Source: Oscillospiraceae bacterium (GTDB lineage: Bacteria > Bacillota > Clostridia > Oscillospirales > Ruminococcaceae). From it: DNA of 64,000 nucleotides. The first letter of the stretch is position 1. Each line of letters starts with the position of its first letter. Below are positions 16,125-25,445 of this stretch, in pieces. The stretch spans positions 62,001 to 126,000 of the forward strand of contig JAFUAD010000012.1 in the NCBI GenBank assembly GCA_017460835.1, in the 5' to 3' direction. The notes beneath the pieces were generated by a model. The model saw only the letters and a list, made by a program, of their open reading frames with translations. It made no database searches and had not been told where the DNA came from. Position numbers and translations under genes: made by a program.

Positions 16125-17088
16125 TCTGATCACCGGCATTCTCGGCGCCGGAAAAACGACATTTCTTCGCAGATACGCAAAATATCTGCTGCAAAAGGGC
16201 GAACGCATCGCCATCCTCGAAAATGATTTCGGCGCGGTGAATGTCGATATGGTCATGCTTCAGGATCTGAAATCGGAGAACTGCCGGCTGGAGATGATCA
16301 CGGGCGGCGGCGACCCGGACTGCCACAAGAGGCGATTCAAGACCCAGCTCATCTCGCTCGGCATGCAGCATTTCGACCGCGTGATCATGGAGCCATCCGG
16401 CATTTTTGATATGGACGAGTTTTTTGATACGCTCTATGAGCCGCCGCTCGACCGCTGGTTCGAGATCGGCAGTGTTCTGACGGTGCTCGATGCCGAGGCG
16501 GAGGAGACCCTGACCGTGCAGACGGAATACCTGCTGGCATCGGAGGCGGCGTACAGCGGCAGGCTGATTCTCAGCAAGCTGGAGCATGTGGACGAAACGG
16601 CCGAGCAGGCGGCGGCGCGGGTGCTTGCGCATCTGAACCGCGCACTGACGGCGATTTCCTGCGACCGGCAGTTTCAGGCGGGCGATCTGATCGCGAAGAA
16701 ATGGGACAGCCTGACCGACGACGATCTCGCGGCATGCGAGAACGCGGGCTACCGCGGCGCGACCTATGTCAAGCAGTTCAGCACCGAGGAGATCGGGAGC
16801 GGCGTACATTATTTTCTGCATGTGGCAATCCCGGAGGAGCGGCTCGAAGCCGTGATCGCGGGGATGATGCAGGATGCGGCATGCGGGCGGATCTTCCGCA
16901 TCAAGGGCTCGCTGCCCGCGGCGGACGGCCGCTGGCTGAAGGTCAATGCGACGCAGAAAAAGACCGAGCTCTCGGAGGTCCCGTCGGGGCAGGCAGTGCT
17001 GATCGTGATCGGGGACGGGCTCAGCCGGCAGGAAATCGACCGGCATCTGTGCGCGGTCAATACCGACCCGGAATATGTTTCCATATAA
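16105..17088 (+). CDS. CobW/HypB/UreG-family GTPase lacking the CxCC motif
   Basis: P-loop GTPase of the COG0523 (CobW) group: Walker A GILGAGKTTF near residue 11, switch ENDFGAVNVD near 40, EPSGIFD near 95, SKLEHVD near 155, and a C-terminal CobW_C-like domain (about 225-327). Family members insert metals or act in zinc homeostasis. The usual metal-binding CxCC after switch I is replaced by GGGDPDCHKR with a single Cys, so metal handling may differ or be lost. Overlaps recO by 20 bases and ends the operon at a strong terminator. Confidence 0.8.
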   Translation: MARTKIDLITGILGAGKTTFLRRYAKYLLQKGERIAILENDFGAVNVDMVMLQDLKSENCRLEMITGGGDPDCHKRRFKTQLISLGMQHFDRVIMEPSGIFDMDEFFDTLYEPPLDRWFEIGSVLTVLDAEAEETLTVQTEYLLASEAAYSGRLILSKLEHVDETAEQAAARVLAHLNRALTAISCDRQFQAGDLIAKKWDSLTDDDLAACENAGYRGATYVKQFSTEEIGSGVHYFLHVAIPEERLEAVIAGMMQDAACGRIFRIKGSLPAADGRWLKVNATQKKTELSEVPSGQAVLIVIGDGLSRQEIDRHLCAVNTDPEYVSI

Positions 17089-17092
17089 CCAA

Positions 17093-17128
17093 AGCCCGGA
17101 AGTGTCACGCTTCCGGGCTCAGTTTTTT
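17093..17128 (+). terminator. Intrinsic terminator of the yqfC-to-CobW cluster
   Basis: Perfect 10-bp stem AGCCCGGAAG/CTTCCGGGCT with a 7-base loop, then TCAG and six T (17123-17128). Confidence 0.9.
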
Positions 17129-17164
17129 GAATCAGGTATCGCTTTGTGGAAATTTGGATAAAAT

Positions 17165-17193
17165 AAGCGCAGCAGATTGTTTCTGCTGCGCTT
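17165..17193. terminator. Bidirectional hairpin between convergent genes
   Basis: 12-bp stem AAGCGCAGCAGA/TCTGCTGCGCTT with a 5-base loop. T-rich on the plus side (TTTTGGTTTTT) and moderately on the minus side (TTATTTTAT), serving the minus-strand gene ending at 17210. Confidence 0.75.
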
Positions 17194-17209
17194 TTGGTTT
17201 TTATTCGTA

Positions 17210-18076
17210 TTACTGAACCGGCTGCACCGGGACGGCGGGCTGCTTTGCCTGCGGCGGCTGCTTGGTCTTGCTGTAAAACATGAAGCAGACAACCGCAGCA
17301 GCAATGCTGAGCGCCAGTGTAATCCATGCCATCGGTGCAATTGTCATGAGATCGTTGTGAGCGGACGCGGCTCTCAGCCCCGTATTTTTTGCAGCCATGT
17401 TATTCGGCAGCTTGTTCAGCTTTCCCGACGCCATAAACACCGCTGCAATGCCGACAATCTTCGCAATGATGATCCAGATGCTTGTATGCCTCATGTATTT
17501 CCATGCTCTTTCCTCATTTTTCTTGCAGATATGAACCAAAGCACCGATCTGGTTAATCATTGCAGCAAGAACCGCCAAGAAAGTGACAAACGCTGCGACA
17601 CCGAAAAACAGTGTGATATTTGAATCATCGGTCAGTTCTTCCATAATATTGTATGTCAGCTTATGGGTTTTCTGATAATATTTAACGTATCTGTCATTCT
17701 CGCTCCTGTCGACCTCCGAATCCATCGTAATCTCATTCAGGAACGGATCGGTAATAGAATAGGAGTTGTATGTATATTCGGTGCGGCCGTTCATTCCGCG
17801 TTTGGGTTCGCCGATAAACTTGAACACGGTTCCGGTAAAAAGCCCCTGCGCAAGGAAACCGATGAACAGCAGCATGATAATTGCAATCACCAGAGTATTC
17901 TTCTGCTGAACAGGTGCCTGAACGGGTGCGCCGTAGGGCATCTGCGGCACCGGCTGAACCGGCGGCGGGACGGGTACAGCAGGCTGCATGGGTGCCGCAG
18001 CCTGAAGGTTTGCGCCGCATTCCTTGCAGAATGCCGTGTTGTCTGCAATTTCTTTTCCGCAATTCGGACAAATCAT
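17210..18076 (-). CDS. Zinc-ribbon membrane protein, unknown function
   Basis: N-terminal zinc ribbon (CPNCGKEIADNTAFCKECG), a Pro/Gln/Val-rich linker (about 25-60), one membrane helix near 62-80, a 75-residue outer loop with several Tyr/Asp/Glu residues, then three more helices (about 155-175, 195-215, 240-260) and a Gln/Pro-rich tail. The domain order is common in Firmicutes without a known role. The start at 18076 is set by GGGAGG seven bases upstream. The gap 18101-18200 has AT-rich -10-like sequence but no clear -35. Confidence 0.65.
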   Translation of the reverse strand: MICPNCGKEIADNTAFCKECGANLQAAAPMQPAVPVPPPVQPVPQMPYGAPVQAPVQQKNTLVIAIIMLLFIGFLAQGLFTGTVFKFIGEPKRGMNGRTEYTYNSYSITDPFLNEITMDSEVDRSENDRYVKYYQKTHKLTYNIMEELTDDSNITLFFGVAAFVTFLAVLAAMINQIGALVHICKKNEERAWKYMRHTSIWIIIAKIVGIAAVFMASGKLNKLPNNMAAKNTGLRAASAHNDLMTIAPMAWITLALSIAAAVVCFMFYSKTKQPPQAKQPAVPVQPVQ

Positions 18077-18205
18077 AACCATTCCTCCCAAAAATAACAC
18101 AGTCTGAACGGGTCTAATCCCTGATCATTTTATCATAATATATCAAAAAAGCGGTGATAATTCTGTGACAGGAATGTGAAAAACAAGAATTTTATAACAA
18201 AACGC

Positions 18206-18238
18206 AGCCCCGGAGCAGTCAGAAGCCGCTCCGGGGCT
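18206..18238 (-). terminator. Intrinsic terminator of the heat-shock operon
   Basis: Minus strand 11-bp stem AGCCCCGGAGC/GCTCCGGGGCT with an 11-base loop, followed by GCGTTTTG, seven bases beyond the dnaJ stop. Confidence 0.85.
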
Positions 18239-18244
18239 GTGTTT

Positions 18245-19393
18245 TCATTCTTTATCCCGGTTATTGAACATATCCTTGAGCTTTTTGAAGAAGCCCTCGC
18301 GCTTTGCGTAATTCTTCGATTCCAGCGATTCCTCAAGCTGCATCAGCAGCTCCTTCTGCTTCTTGTTCAGCCCCTTCGGAACCTCCACATAGACCTTCAC
18401 ATACTGGTCGCCGCGGTCATTCCGCTGAAGCCGCTTGACGCCCTTGCCGCGCAGCCGGAAGGTCGTGTTGTTCTGTGTGCCCTCATTGATCCGGTATTTC
18501 ACATTGCCGTCGATTGTCGGCACCACGATCTCATCGCCGAGCACCGCCTGTGCATAAGTAATCGGAATATCGCAGTGGATATCATAGCCCTCGCGCGTAA
18601 AGACCGGATGCGGCTTCACACCGACCGTCAGCAGCAGATCGCCGCTCGGCCCGCCGTTCACGCCCGCATCGCCTCTCCCGCCGACGCGCAGTGTCATGCC
18701 GTCATCCACACCCGCCGGGATATCAACCGTGACATCCTTCGGAATGCGGACTCTCCCTGCGCCGCGGCATCTCTGGCAGGGGTTCTTGATGACCTTGCCC
18801 TTGCCGCCGCAGTGCGGACAGGTTTTCGAGGAGGAGATCATGCCGAACGGGGTACGCTGCATGGATTTCACCGAGCCGCGTCCCTGACATTCCTTACAGA
18901 TCTCGGAATCCGCGCCGCCTGCTGCACCGCTGCCGTGGCAGTCCGGACAGGTCTCCATCCGGCTCACGCTCATGGTGTGCTTCTTGCCGCTGCACGCCTC
19001 CATGAAATCAATGGTCACGCTGGTCTGGATATCGGCACCCCGGCGCGGGGCATTTGCGGACTGCGCCCGGCTGCCGCCGAACATGCCGCCCATGCCGCCG
19101 AAGATGCTTTCGAGAATCTCACTGACATCGGAGAACCCGCCCATATTGGAGCCCATGCCGCCGTTTTCAAATGCTGCATGGCCGTACTGATCGTACATCT
19201 CGCGCTTTTCCTTATTGGAAAGCACCTCATAGGCCTCGGTGATCTCCTTGAATTTATCCTCTGCCGTCGGATCGTCCGGGTGCAGATCGGGATGATACTG
19301 CCGCGCAAGCTGACGGTAAGCCTTTTTCAGTTCCTCATCCGTCGCACTCCGGCTTACGCCCAGTACCTCATAATAATCGCGTTTATCAGCCAT
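18245..19393 (-). CDS. dnaJ: Molecular chaperone DnaJ
   Basis: DnaK co-chaperone of 382 residues: J domain with HPD (YHPDLHPDD near residue 33), a Gly/Met-rich linker (about 75-110), four CxxCxGxG zinc motifs ([32 protein letters not shown], residues 145-215) and the C-terminal substrate-binding domain. Last gene of the operon hrcA-grpE-dnaK-small-dnaJ. Confidence 0.97.
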   Translation of the reverse strand: MADKRDYYEVLGVSRSATDEELKKAYRQLARQYHPDLHPDDPTAEDKFKEITEAYEVLSNKEKREMYDQYGHAAFENGGMGSNMGGFSDVSEILESIFGGMGGMFGGSRAQSANAPRRGADIQTSVTIDFMEACSGKKHTMSVSRMETCPDCHGSGAAGGADSEICKECQGRGSVKSMQRTPFGMISSSKTCPHCGGKGKVIKNPCQRCRGAGRVRIPKDVTVDIPAGVDDGMTLRVGGRGDAGVNGGPSGDLLLTVGVKPHPVFTREGYDIHCDIPITYAQAVLGDEIVVPTIDGNVKYRINEGTQNNTTFRLRGKGVKRLQRNDRGDQYVKVYVEVPKGLNKKQKELLMQLEESLESKNYAKREGFFKKLKDMFNNRDKE

Positions 19394-19531
19394 TTTCTAC
19401 ACCCTTTCGTGTCAGTCTGTATCAGCGCAGGCATCTGACCCCCGCGCTTCCTGCTTCATAATCCGTATGCATAATTATAGCTCATTATAGCACAAAAGCC
19501 CGACAATTGCAAGAGCATTCCGGTAATTTTT

Positions 19532-19699
19532 TTATGCTGTGAGCATTGCCCGCATCTGCTGCATATCCGGCAGCCCCGCTCTGTCCAGAGAAAGCTCCGG
19601 AAGCGGCTTTGCAAAAAATGCAAAGAGCAGAACGCTCGCGAGGATTACCGCCGCGATCACGGCAAATGTCACTTTTCTGATTCGCTTGTCGTCATTCAT
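19532..19699 (-). CDS. Small single-pass membrane protein between dnaK and dnaJ
   Basis: 55-residue protein: basic N-terminus (MNDDKRIRKV), one membrane helix (about 11-30), then a short outer tail (PELSLDRAGLPDMQQMRAMLTA). AAGGGG lies eight bases before the ATG at 19699; a longer frame would extend into dnaK and is not favoured. Cotranscription with the heat-shock genes is implied by codirection and absence of a visible promoter or terminator. I do not recognise the family. Confidence 0.55.
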   Translation of the reverse strand: MNDDKRIRKVTFAVIAAVILASVLLFAFFAKPLPELSLDRAGLPDMQQMRAMLTA

Positions 19700-19793
19700 G
19701 ACTGTCGCCCCTTTCCTGTTACAGCCCCGTATGGATACGGCGAGAGGGGCGGAAGATGATTCCACCCCTGACACCGATTCCCCGTCTCCGGGA

Positions 19794-21638
19794 TTATGCC
19801 TCTGTAAAGTCAGCATCTACGACATTATCGTCGCCGCTGCCGCCGTTGTCATTTCCGCCCATGCCGCCCATCTGGCTGAAGTCCGGTGCGCCGCCTTCGG
19901 GGTTAGCCTGCTGATAGACCTTCGAGCTCAGGGCATAGAATGCATTTTGCAGTGCATCGGTCTTTGCCTTGATATCCTCGGTGTCATCGGTCTTGAGGGC
20001 TTCCTTCAGCGCATTGACCGCGGACTCGACATTGGCCTTGTCGCCCGCATCGACCTTGTCGCCGAATTCCTTGAGTGCCTTTTCGCACTGGAAGCACAGC
20101 GATTCGCCGTTGTTCTTTGCATCGACGGCATCCTTGCGCTTCTTGTCCTCCTCGGCAAACTGCTCTGCCTCGCGGACTGCGCGGTCGATGTCATCCTTGC
20201 TCATGTTGGTCGAGGAAGTGATCGTGATATTCTGCTCCTTGCCCGTGCCGAGATCCTTTGCGGAGACATGCACGATGCCGTTCGCGTCGATATCGAAGGT
20301 GACCTCGATCTGCGGGACGCCGCGCGGTGCGGGCGCGATGCCGTCGAGGCGGAACTCGCCCAGCTTCTTGTTGTCCTTCGAGAACTCACGCTCGCCCTGG
20401 AGCACAACGATATCCACAGCCGGCTGATTGTCGGCAGCGGTCGAGAAGACCTGAGACTTCTTGGTCGGGATGGTGGTGTTGCGCTCGATCAGCTTGGTGC
20501 AGATGCCGCCCATTGTCTCCAGACCGAGAGACAGCGGGGTGACATCCAGCAGGAGCAGGCCTTCCTTGACGTCGCCGCCGAGGATACCGCCCTGATATGC
20601 CGCGCCGAGTGCGACGCACTCATCCGGGTTGATGCCCTTGAACGGCTCCTTGCCGATTCTCGCCTTGACAGCCTCCTGCACGGCCGGGATTCTCGAGGAA
20701 CCGCCGACGAGCAGAACCTTGTCGAGCTCTGCCGGGCTGAGGCCGGAATCTCTGAGCGCCTGATCGACCGGGCCCATTGTCGCACGGACGAGGTCCTCGG
20801 TCATCTCATTGAACTTCGCCTGCGTCAGGGTGAGGTCGAGGTGCTTCGGGCCGTTTGCATCAACCGAAATGAACGGCAGATTGATATTGGTCGTGGTCAT
20901 CGAGGAGAGCTCGATCTTTGCCTTTTCGGCAGCCTCCTTGAGTCTCTGCATAGCGCTCTTGTCGGTCGAGAGGTCGATGCCCTCTGCAGCCTTGAACTCC
21001 TTGACCATCCAGTCGATGATTCTCTGGTCGAAGTCATCGCCGCCGAGGTGGTTATTGCCCGCGGTCGCGAGAACCTCGGTCACGCCGTCGCCCATGTCGA
21101 TGATCGAGACGTCGAAGGTACCGCCGCCGAGGTCAAAGACCATGATCTTCTGCTCATCCTCCTTGTCGATGCCGTAGGAAAGCGCAGCAGCGGTCGGCTC
21201 ATTGATGATTCTCTTGACGGTGAGGCCGGCGATCTGACCGGCGTCCTTTGTTGCCTGACGCTGAGAGTCGGTGAAGTAAGCCGGAACGGTGATGACCGCC
21301 TCAGTGACCGGCTCGCCGAGATAGGCCTCAGCATCCGCCTTCAGCTTTTGCAGCACCATTGCGGAGATCTCCTGCGGGGTATAGGCCTTGCCGTCCACGG
21401 TGACCTTCTGGCTGGTGCCCATCTTTCTCTTGATCGAGATGACGGTGTTATCCGGGTTGGTGATCGCCTGACGCTTTGCGATCTGGCCGACGAGACGCTC
21501 GCCGGTCTTGGAGACTGCAACGACAGACGGGGTGGTTCTGGCACCCTCTGCGTTCGGGATGACAACGGCATTGCCGCCCTCCATCACCGCGACGCACGAA
21601 TTGGTTGTACCTAAGTCGATACCGATAATCTTGCTCAT
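19794..21638 (-). CDS. dnaK: Molecular chaperone DnaK (Hsp70)
   Basis: Hsp70 chaperone of 614 residues. The ATPase domain starts [19 protein letters not shown] and carries the [12 protein letters not shown] phosphate loop and [13 protein letters not shown]; the substrate domain and lid follow, ending in a Gly/Asn-rich tail with [11 protein letters not shown]. Normal length for Gram-positive DnaK. The 231-base upstream gap to grpE is almost filled by a MITE-like element, unusual for this operon. Confidence 0.98.
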   Translation of the reverse strand: MSKIIGIDLGTTNSCVAVMEGGNAVVIPNAEGARTTPSVVAVSKTGERLVGQIAKRQAITNPDNTVISIKRKMGTSQKVTVDGKAYTPQEISAMVLQKLKADAEAYLGEPVTEAVITVPAYFTDSQRQATKDAGQIAGLTVKRIINEPTAAALSYGIDKEDEQKIMVFDLGGGTFDVSIIDMGDGVTEVLATAGNNHLGGDDFDQRIIDWMVKEFKAAEGIDLSTDKSAMQRLKEAAEKAKIELSSMTTTNINLPFISVDANGPKHLDLTLTQAKFNEMTEDLVRATMGPVDQALRDSGLSPAELDKVLLVGGSSRIPAVQEAVKARIGKEPFKGINPDECVALGAAYQGGILGGDVKEGLLLLDVTPLSLGLETMGGICTKLIERNTTIPTKKSQVFSTAADNQPAVDIVVLQGEREFSKDNKKLGEFRLDGIAPAPRGVPQIEVTFDIDANGIVHVSAKDLGTGKEQNITITSSTNMSKDDIDRAVREAEQFAEEDKKRKDAVDAKNNGESLCFQCEKALKEFGDKVDAGDKANVESAVNALKEALKTDDTEDIKAKTDALQNAFYALSSKVYQQANPEGGAPDFSQMGGMGGNDNGGSGDDNVVDADFTEA

Positions 21639-21707
21639 AACTGTTCCCTCCTGCGGGAATTACCCGCTGTATATTAAAATCTTACGGATTTCCTTGATTT
21701 TTCGCTG

Positions 21708-21873
21708 CTAGGGTGTGTTGACACTAAAATAATATGCGGATTTTTGAGATGATTTTATTCCGTTCTAGGCAAAAATCCGCAGGCGTGCTTTCGCACGGCA
21801 AGGATTTTTAACGACGAACGGGATGAAATCAGCCAAAAAGACGCGTGTTAGGCTTAGTGTCAACACGCCCTAG
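21708..21873. mobile_element. MITE-like element in the heat-shock operon
   Basis: 166-bp element with 20-bp terminal inverted repeats: CTAGGGTGTGTTGACACTAA at 21708-21727, and at 21854-21873 its complement with one mismatch. The interior continues the palindrome: GATTTTATTCCGTTC pairs imperfectly with GAACGGGATGAAATC, and AAAAATCC...GGATTTTT surrounds a CGTGC-TTTC-GCACG hairpin, so the whole unit can fold into one long stem. No transposase frame. The termini flank CTAG, possibly related to the target site. The right end supplies the grpE stop codon. Confidence 0.75.
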
Positions 21874-22493
21874 TTTGCAACGGAGACCATCGCGCAGCGG
21901 ACGATCCTGTCGCCGAGGCGGTAGCCCTTCTGGTAGACCTCGCAGACGGTGCTTTCGCCAAAATTCCCGTCCTCGACCTGCCGGATCGCGTTATGCACCT
22001 TCGGGTCAAAGGGCTCATTCAGCGCGGGAATCTCCTCAAGACCGAGCTTTTTCAGCAGATCGGTCATCTGCGCGTAGATTTTCTCCATGCCGCTGCGGTA
22101 TGCTTCATCGGTGCAGGGCACTTCCATTGCCCGCTCAAAGCTGTCAACTGCCGGCAGCAGCGCGAGCAGCGTCTTGGCGACTGCATCCTGATAGGTCTCG
22201 GATTTCTCCTTTGCGGTGCGCTTGCGGAAATTGTCAAACTCCGCAAAGAGCCGCATATACTTGTCATTGGCTTCGATCAGCTTCTGCTCTGCGGGGTCAA
22301 GCTCCTCGAGTTCGGGCTCCTCCGCATCCGCTGCTGTATCCTCGGCGTTCTCCGCCTCCGGGTTCACATTTTCCTCATCTGCTTCCGGCGTCCCCGGCGT
22401 ATCCGCCGTATCCGGCTCCTCGTCATGCAGGCCGCTTTCCTCGAGCGATTCAAAATCCTCGCAGCCGTCTGCATCGCGCAGTTCGTCAGTCAT
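21870..22493 (-). CDS. grpE: Nucleotide exchange factor GrpE
   Basis: DnaK nucleotide exchange factor, 207 residues. A long acidic N-terminal region (about 1-75, Glu/Asp/Ala-rich) precedes the coiled-coil (KYMRLFAEFDNFRKRTAKEK) and the C-terminal beta domain ending DRIVRCAMVSVAN. The stop TAG (21872-21870) lies in the terminal repeat of the adjoining MITE-like element, so the last residue or residues may have been set by that insertion. The start at 22493 has AAGGAGG nine bases upstream; the ATG at 22502 abuts that site. Overlaps hrcA by eight bases. Confidence 0.93.
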   Translation of the reverse strand: MTDELRDADGCEDFESLEESGLHDEEPDTADTPGTPEADEENVNPEAENAEDTAADAEEPELEELDPAEQKLIEANDKYMRLFAEFDNFRKRTAKEKSETYQDAVAKTLLALLPAVDSFERAMEVPCTDEAYRSGMEKIYAQMTDLLKKLGLEEIPALNEPFDPKVHNAIRQVEDGNFGESTVCEVYQKGYRLGDRIVRCAMVSVAN

Positions 22494-23529
22494 GGTCGTC
22501 ATCCTCCTTTTCCGAGATCAGCCTGCTGATCTTCTCTGTAAAGTACTCCAGATACGGAATCACCTTTGCGTAATTCAGCCGCATCGGACCGATGATGCCG
22601 AGCTTTCCGGCATCCCTTCCGTCCTTCTGATAGCGCCCGACGATCATGCTGGAGTTTCCGATTACGAAGGTCTGCTGCGGATTTTCCCGCTTTGCATCCT
22701 CGCTGAAGGTCACATGAATCCCGCTGAACGTATCGTTCAGAATCGGCATGATCACATCCTGATGCTCCATGAACTCGACGATATCCTTTGTGTCGAGCTC
22801 GCTGCATGTCAGCAGGTTGCGCGTGCCGTTGACGGTCAGCTCCTGCCGCATCATGTCGCGGCTCAGCTCATAGAGCCCGTGAACCAGCGGCGTCAGCGTG
22901 ACCATGTAGGTTCCCATCGCGGTCACGAGCTGCTCGAACATCTCCGGCGAAAGATCGCTGATCGAGACGCCGTGCAGATGCTCGGTGAGGAACTGCGTGA
23001 AGAAGGCGAGCTGCTCCTCGTTCAGATCAAATTCCAGCCGGCACGCCTTGTTTTTGATGCTGCCGCCGGATGTGATCAGCAGGATCACATAGAGCCGCTT
23101 GCCGGTCGGGATGACCTCGACCTTTGAGATCACGGAGAACTGCGGCGTGGCATTGACTGCAACGGCAGCACACTGCGTGATCTCGGCCAGTGCGGTTGTC
23201 ACCGACTGGATCAGGGAATCCTCTGTCTGCGGTTCATCGTCCGAGAACATGACATCCAGTCTTCTGCGCTCCTCGTCGCTGAGCCCCGCGCCGGGCATAC
23301 ACTTTTCTATATAGAGCCGGTAGCCCTGAAAGGTCGGGACACGCCCTGCGGAGGTATGGGGCTGTTCGAGCAGCCCGAGCTGTTCGAGCACCGCCATGTC
23401 ATTGCGGATTGTCGCAGCAGAAACGTGGATATCGGGCAATGCGGCAATGGCCTTCGAGCCGACCGGTTCGCCGGTCGTCACATACTCATCCACAACCGCT
23501 GCCAGAATGCGCAGCTTCCGGTCATCCAT
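22486..23529 (-). CDS. hrcA: Heat-inducible transcription repressor HrcA
   Basis: Repressor that binds CIRCE and senses heat through GroEL availability. The 347-residue protein has the N-terminal winged helix (RKLRILAAVVDEYVTTGEPVGSKAIA, SAATIRNDMAVLEQLGLLEQPHTSAGRVPT) and the GAF-like domain with the usual insertion. First gene of the operon, so autoregulated through the CIRCE element in its own leader. Confidence 0.97.
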   Translation of the reverse strand: MDDRKLRILAAVVDEYVTTGEPVGSKAIAALPDIHVSAATIRNDMAVLEQLGLLEQPHTSAGRVPTFQGYRLYIEKCMPGAGLSDEERRRLDVMFSDDEPQTEDSLIQSVTTALAEITQCAAVAVNATPQFSVISKVEVIPTGKRLYVILLITSGGSIKNKACRLEFDLNEEQLAFFTQFLTEHLHGVSISDLSPEMFEQLVTAMGTYMVTLTPLVHGLYELSRDMMRQELTVNGTRNLLTCSELDTKDIVEFMEHQDVIMPILNDTFSGIHVTFSEDAKRENPQQTFVIGNSSMIVGRYQKDGRDAGKLGIIGPMRLNYAKVIPYLEYFTEKISRLISEKEDDDHD

Positions 23530-23578
23530 GCCGTCACGCCCCTTTCTGTACTGCTTTTGCAGACTGCTTTTTCATGTG

Positions 23579-23605
23579 CTAGCACTCTATCTCTCCGAGT
23601 GCTAA
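23579..23605. promoter_or_regulatory. CIRCE operator (HrcA-binding site)
   Basis: CTAGCACTC-N9-GAGTGCTAA, one mismatch from the consensus TTAGCACTC-N9-GAGTGCTAA. It lies 50-75 bases upstream of hrcA, just downstream of the promoter -10, the standard repressing position. Confidence 0.96.
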
Positions 23606-23609
23606 ATAT

Positions 23610-23638
23610 ACAATACCACTTTTCCGCCTGCTTGTCAA
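23610..23638 (-). promoter_or_regulatory. Sigma-A promoter of the hrcA operon
   Basis: Minus strand TTGACA (23638-23633), 17-base spacer, TATTGT (23615-23610). Predicted start falls inside the CIRCE element. Confidence 0.82.
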
Positions 23639-23720
23639 GCGTTCCCATCAACTTTTCACAAACTTCGTGATATTGCACAATTTTCTTTGGATTTCACCGG
23701 CCTGTGCCGAAATAATCACA

Positions 23721-23756
23721 AGAAAAGCCCGAGGGCATCGTGAACCCTCAGGCTTT
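23721..23756 (-). terminator. Intrinsic terminator of the YesL-like gene
   Basis: Minus strand AAAGCCTGAGGG pairs with CCCTCGGGCTTT (one mismatch) and is followed by TCTTG. It starts just after the stop codon. Confidence 0.8.
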
Positions 23757-23759
23757 CGG

Positions 23760-24671
23760 TTATGATATGACCTTTCCCTTTTTGGAGGATTCCTTTTTCG
23801 CAGGCTCCTCGTGACCGCCGCGGTCGGTAAAGAGCCGCTCCTCATCGTCCTCCCCGTAATCCTCATCCTCCGGGTTTTCCTCCCCGGATTCCTCATAATA
23901 CGGGTTAATGACATACCTCTGGATCACCGGATAATGCACAAACACCACCAGATACCCGATAAATGCCGCCGGGAAAAATGCAAACAGGAACATAAAGGCA
24001 CTGTGAATCAGAAACAGCAGCAGCGAGATGCCGAGCATCAGAATGATCCCGAATGTCGTGAGCAGGCACTGCTTGACCGACAGCACCGTCAGCATAAAGG
24101 AATTCTTGATGACGCTCGATTTCTTCAGCGTCGTCGTCACCTGAAGCGGCATCATATAATAGTTCATGAACAGCAGGATGATCGCGACCGAGAGCGAAAG
24201 CCCAAAGAGAACATACACCGCCTTGCTGCCGGTCTGCCGCGCAAGCTGCGGATACACCCAGAGCCCGGACACGACCGATGCGAGCACAATAAAATCGAGC
24301 ATCCAGTAAAGAAAGGACGCGCCGAAATTGTTTTTGAAGCCCTTTTTGAATTCCTCGCCGAAAAAGAACGCCTTGTCCAGCACGATCAGCCGCAGCACCC
24401 GCGTGCAGCCCGCCATCGTCGGGCCGATCAGCACAAGCTGGAGCACCAGCAGGAATATCACCATCGGTATGGTGAATTTGTTGTTTGTCTCCATATAGAA
24501 AATGAGCGAGAGCAGCAGCGGCGCATGCAGCATGGTATAGGTCAGGTTCAGCGTCAGCAGCTTGCCGAGATTGCGCCACATCAATTCCCAGAAGCGGAAA
24601 AACGGCTTCTTTTTCGGGGCATTGGGGTCAATGCCGCGCCCCGGATTCTGATAGCTCCGAAACAGCCCCAT
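23760..24671 (-). CDS. YesL-like (DUF624) membrane protein
   Basis: 303 residues with about six membrane helices in the arrangement typical of YesL/DUF624: an N-terminal soluble segment (FRFWELMWRNLGKLLTLNL), helix pairs near 60-100, 145-195 and 220-260, and a charged Glu/Asp/Lys tail (about 265-303). YesL proteins often lie in sugar-uptake loci, but no such genes adjoin here. AAGGAG precedes the ATG at 24671. Confidence 0.7.
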   Translation of the reverse strand: MGLFRSYQNPGRGIDPNAPKKKPFFRFWELMWRNLGKLLTLNLTYTMLHAPLLLSLIFYMETNNKFTIPMVIFLLVLQLVLIGPTMAGCTRVLRLIVLDKAFFFGEEFKKGFKNNFGASFLYWMLDFIVLASVVSGLWVYPQLARQTGSKAVYVLFGLSLSVAIILLFMNYYMMPLQVTTTLKKSSVIKNSFMLTVLSVKQCLLTTFGIILMLGISLLLFLIHSAFMFLFAFFPAAFIGYLVVFVHYPVIQRYVINPYYEESGEENPEDEDYGEDDEERLFTDRGGHEEPAKKESSKKGKVIS

Positions 24672-24712
24672 CAGAACACACTCCTTCCCGGAAATCATCC
24701 GGATTTTTACTC

Positions 24713-24740
24713 AAAAAGCACCAGCATTCTGCGCTGATGC
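24713..24740 (-). terminator. Intrinsic terminator downstream of the SpoIIM-like gene
   Basis: Minus strand GCATCAGC-loop-GCTGGTGC (eight pairs, one G-U) directly followed by five T. Confidence 0.82.
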
Positions 24741-24747
24741 GTTCTTT

Positions 24748-25398
24748 TTACACTGTCCGCAGCAGCCGGTCATTCATCAGCCAGAGCAGCACGGTATGCG
24801 CCCCGGAGAGCAGAATCACCGCCAGCAGCCGCGTCACTGCCCGGAGCAGGAATGCACGCATCTCCGCATCGACCGGCTCCTCAGCCTGTCCGCGCAGCAA
24901 CAGGCGTGCGCTTTTCCCCGAGAGCGAAAATGCCTCCCGCACCGCATAGATCAGCAGCGCTAAGCTGCAAAACGCGAGCGGCAACACCAATACCGCCGCC
25001 GCATAGAGCGCCCGCCGGAACGGGTACAGCGCAAAGCATTCGGCCATCGAGAGCCCCGCCGCAATGCCGCGCGAGAGCAGCATCATCAGCAGCAGAGGCT
25101 GTCCGAAGGCAGCGCTCCCGCAGAACACAGTCCCGCAGAGCAGGCAAAGCATCGGCAGCAGCGCACCGAGAAACACATCCCAGAGCGTCCGCAGTGCGGC
25201 AGATGTCCGGAGCCCCTGCATCAGCAGCGGAACCGCGCTCAGCTCCGGCATCCTGACATAGAGCAGCACGCCTGTCCCGACGCCTGCGACGCTCAGCGCC
25301 AGCAGCAGCCGAACCGGGTCCGCCGGCTTTCTGAGCGCATCCGTGAGCCTGCCTGTCCGCAGCGTTTGGTAGAGCAGTTGATTCATCGCTTTCATCAT
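24748..25398 (-). CDS. SpoIIM-like (stage II sporulation protein M family) membrane protein
   Basis: 216 residues, about five membrane helices, Leu/Ala-rich. The central stretch CGSAAFGQPLLLMMLLSRGIAAGLSMA resembles the SpoIIM pattern (GxxxxGxP...KGxxxGxxxx). In Bacillus, SpoIIM is part of the DMP complex that remodels septal peptidoglycan during engulfment. SpoIID and SpoIIP are not in the window, so the role is inferred from family likeness only. GGAGGG precedes the ATG. Confidence 0.5.
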   Translation of the reverse strand: MMKAMNQLLYQTLRTGRLTDALRKPADPVRLLLALSVAGVGTGVLLYVRMPELSAVPLLMQGLRTSAALRTLWDVFLGALLPMLCLLCGTVFCGSAAFGQPLLLMMLLSRGIAAGLSMAECFALYPFRRALYAAAVLVLPLAFCSLALLIYAVREAFSLSGKSARLLLRGQAEEPVDAEMRAFLLRAVTRLLAVILLSGAHTVLLWLMNDRLLRTV

Positions 25399-25445
25399 TG
25401 CATCCCTCCGCTTTCAGCTTATGCGGGACATGCACAGGATATTCC

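Noticed and set aside
18110..18180. Promoter for the zinc-ribbon membrane protein
   Set aside because: AT-rich with several -10-like hexamers but no -35 at acceptable spacing; too ambiguous to place.
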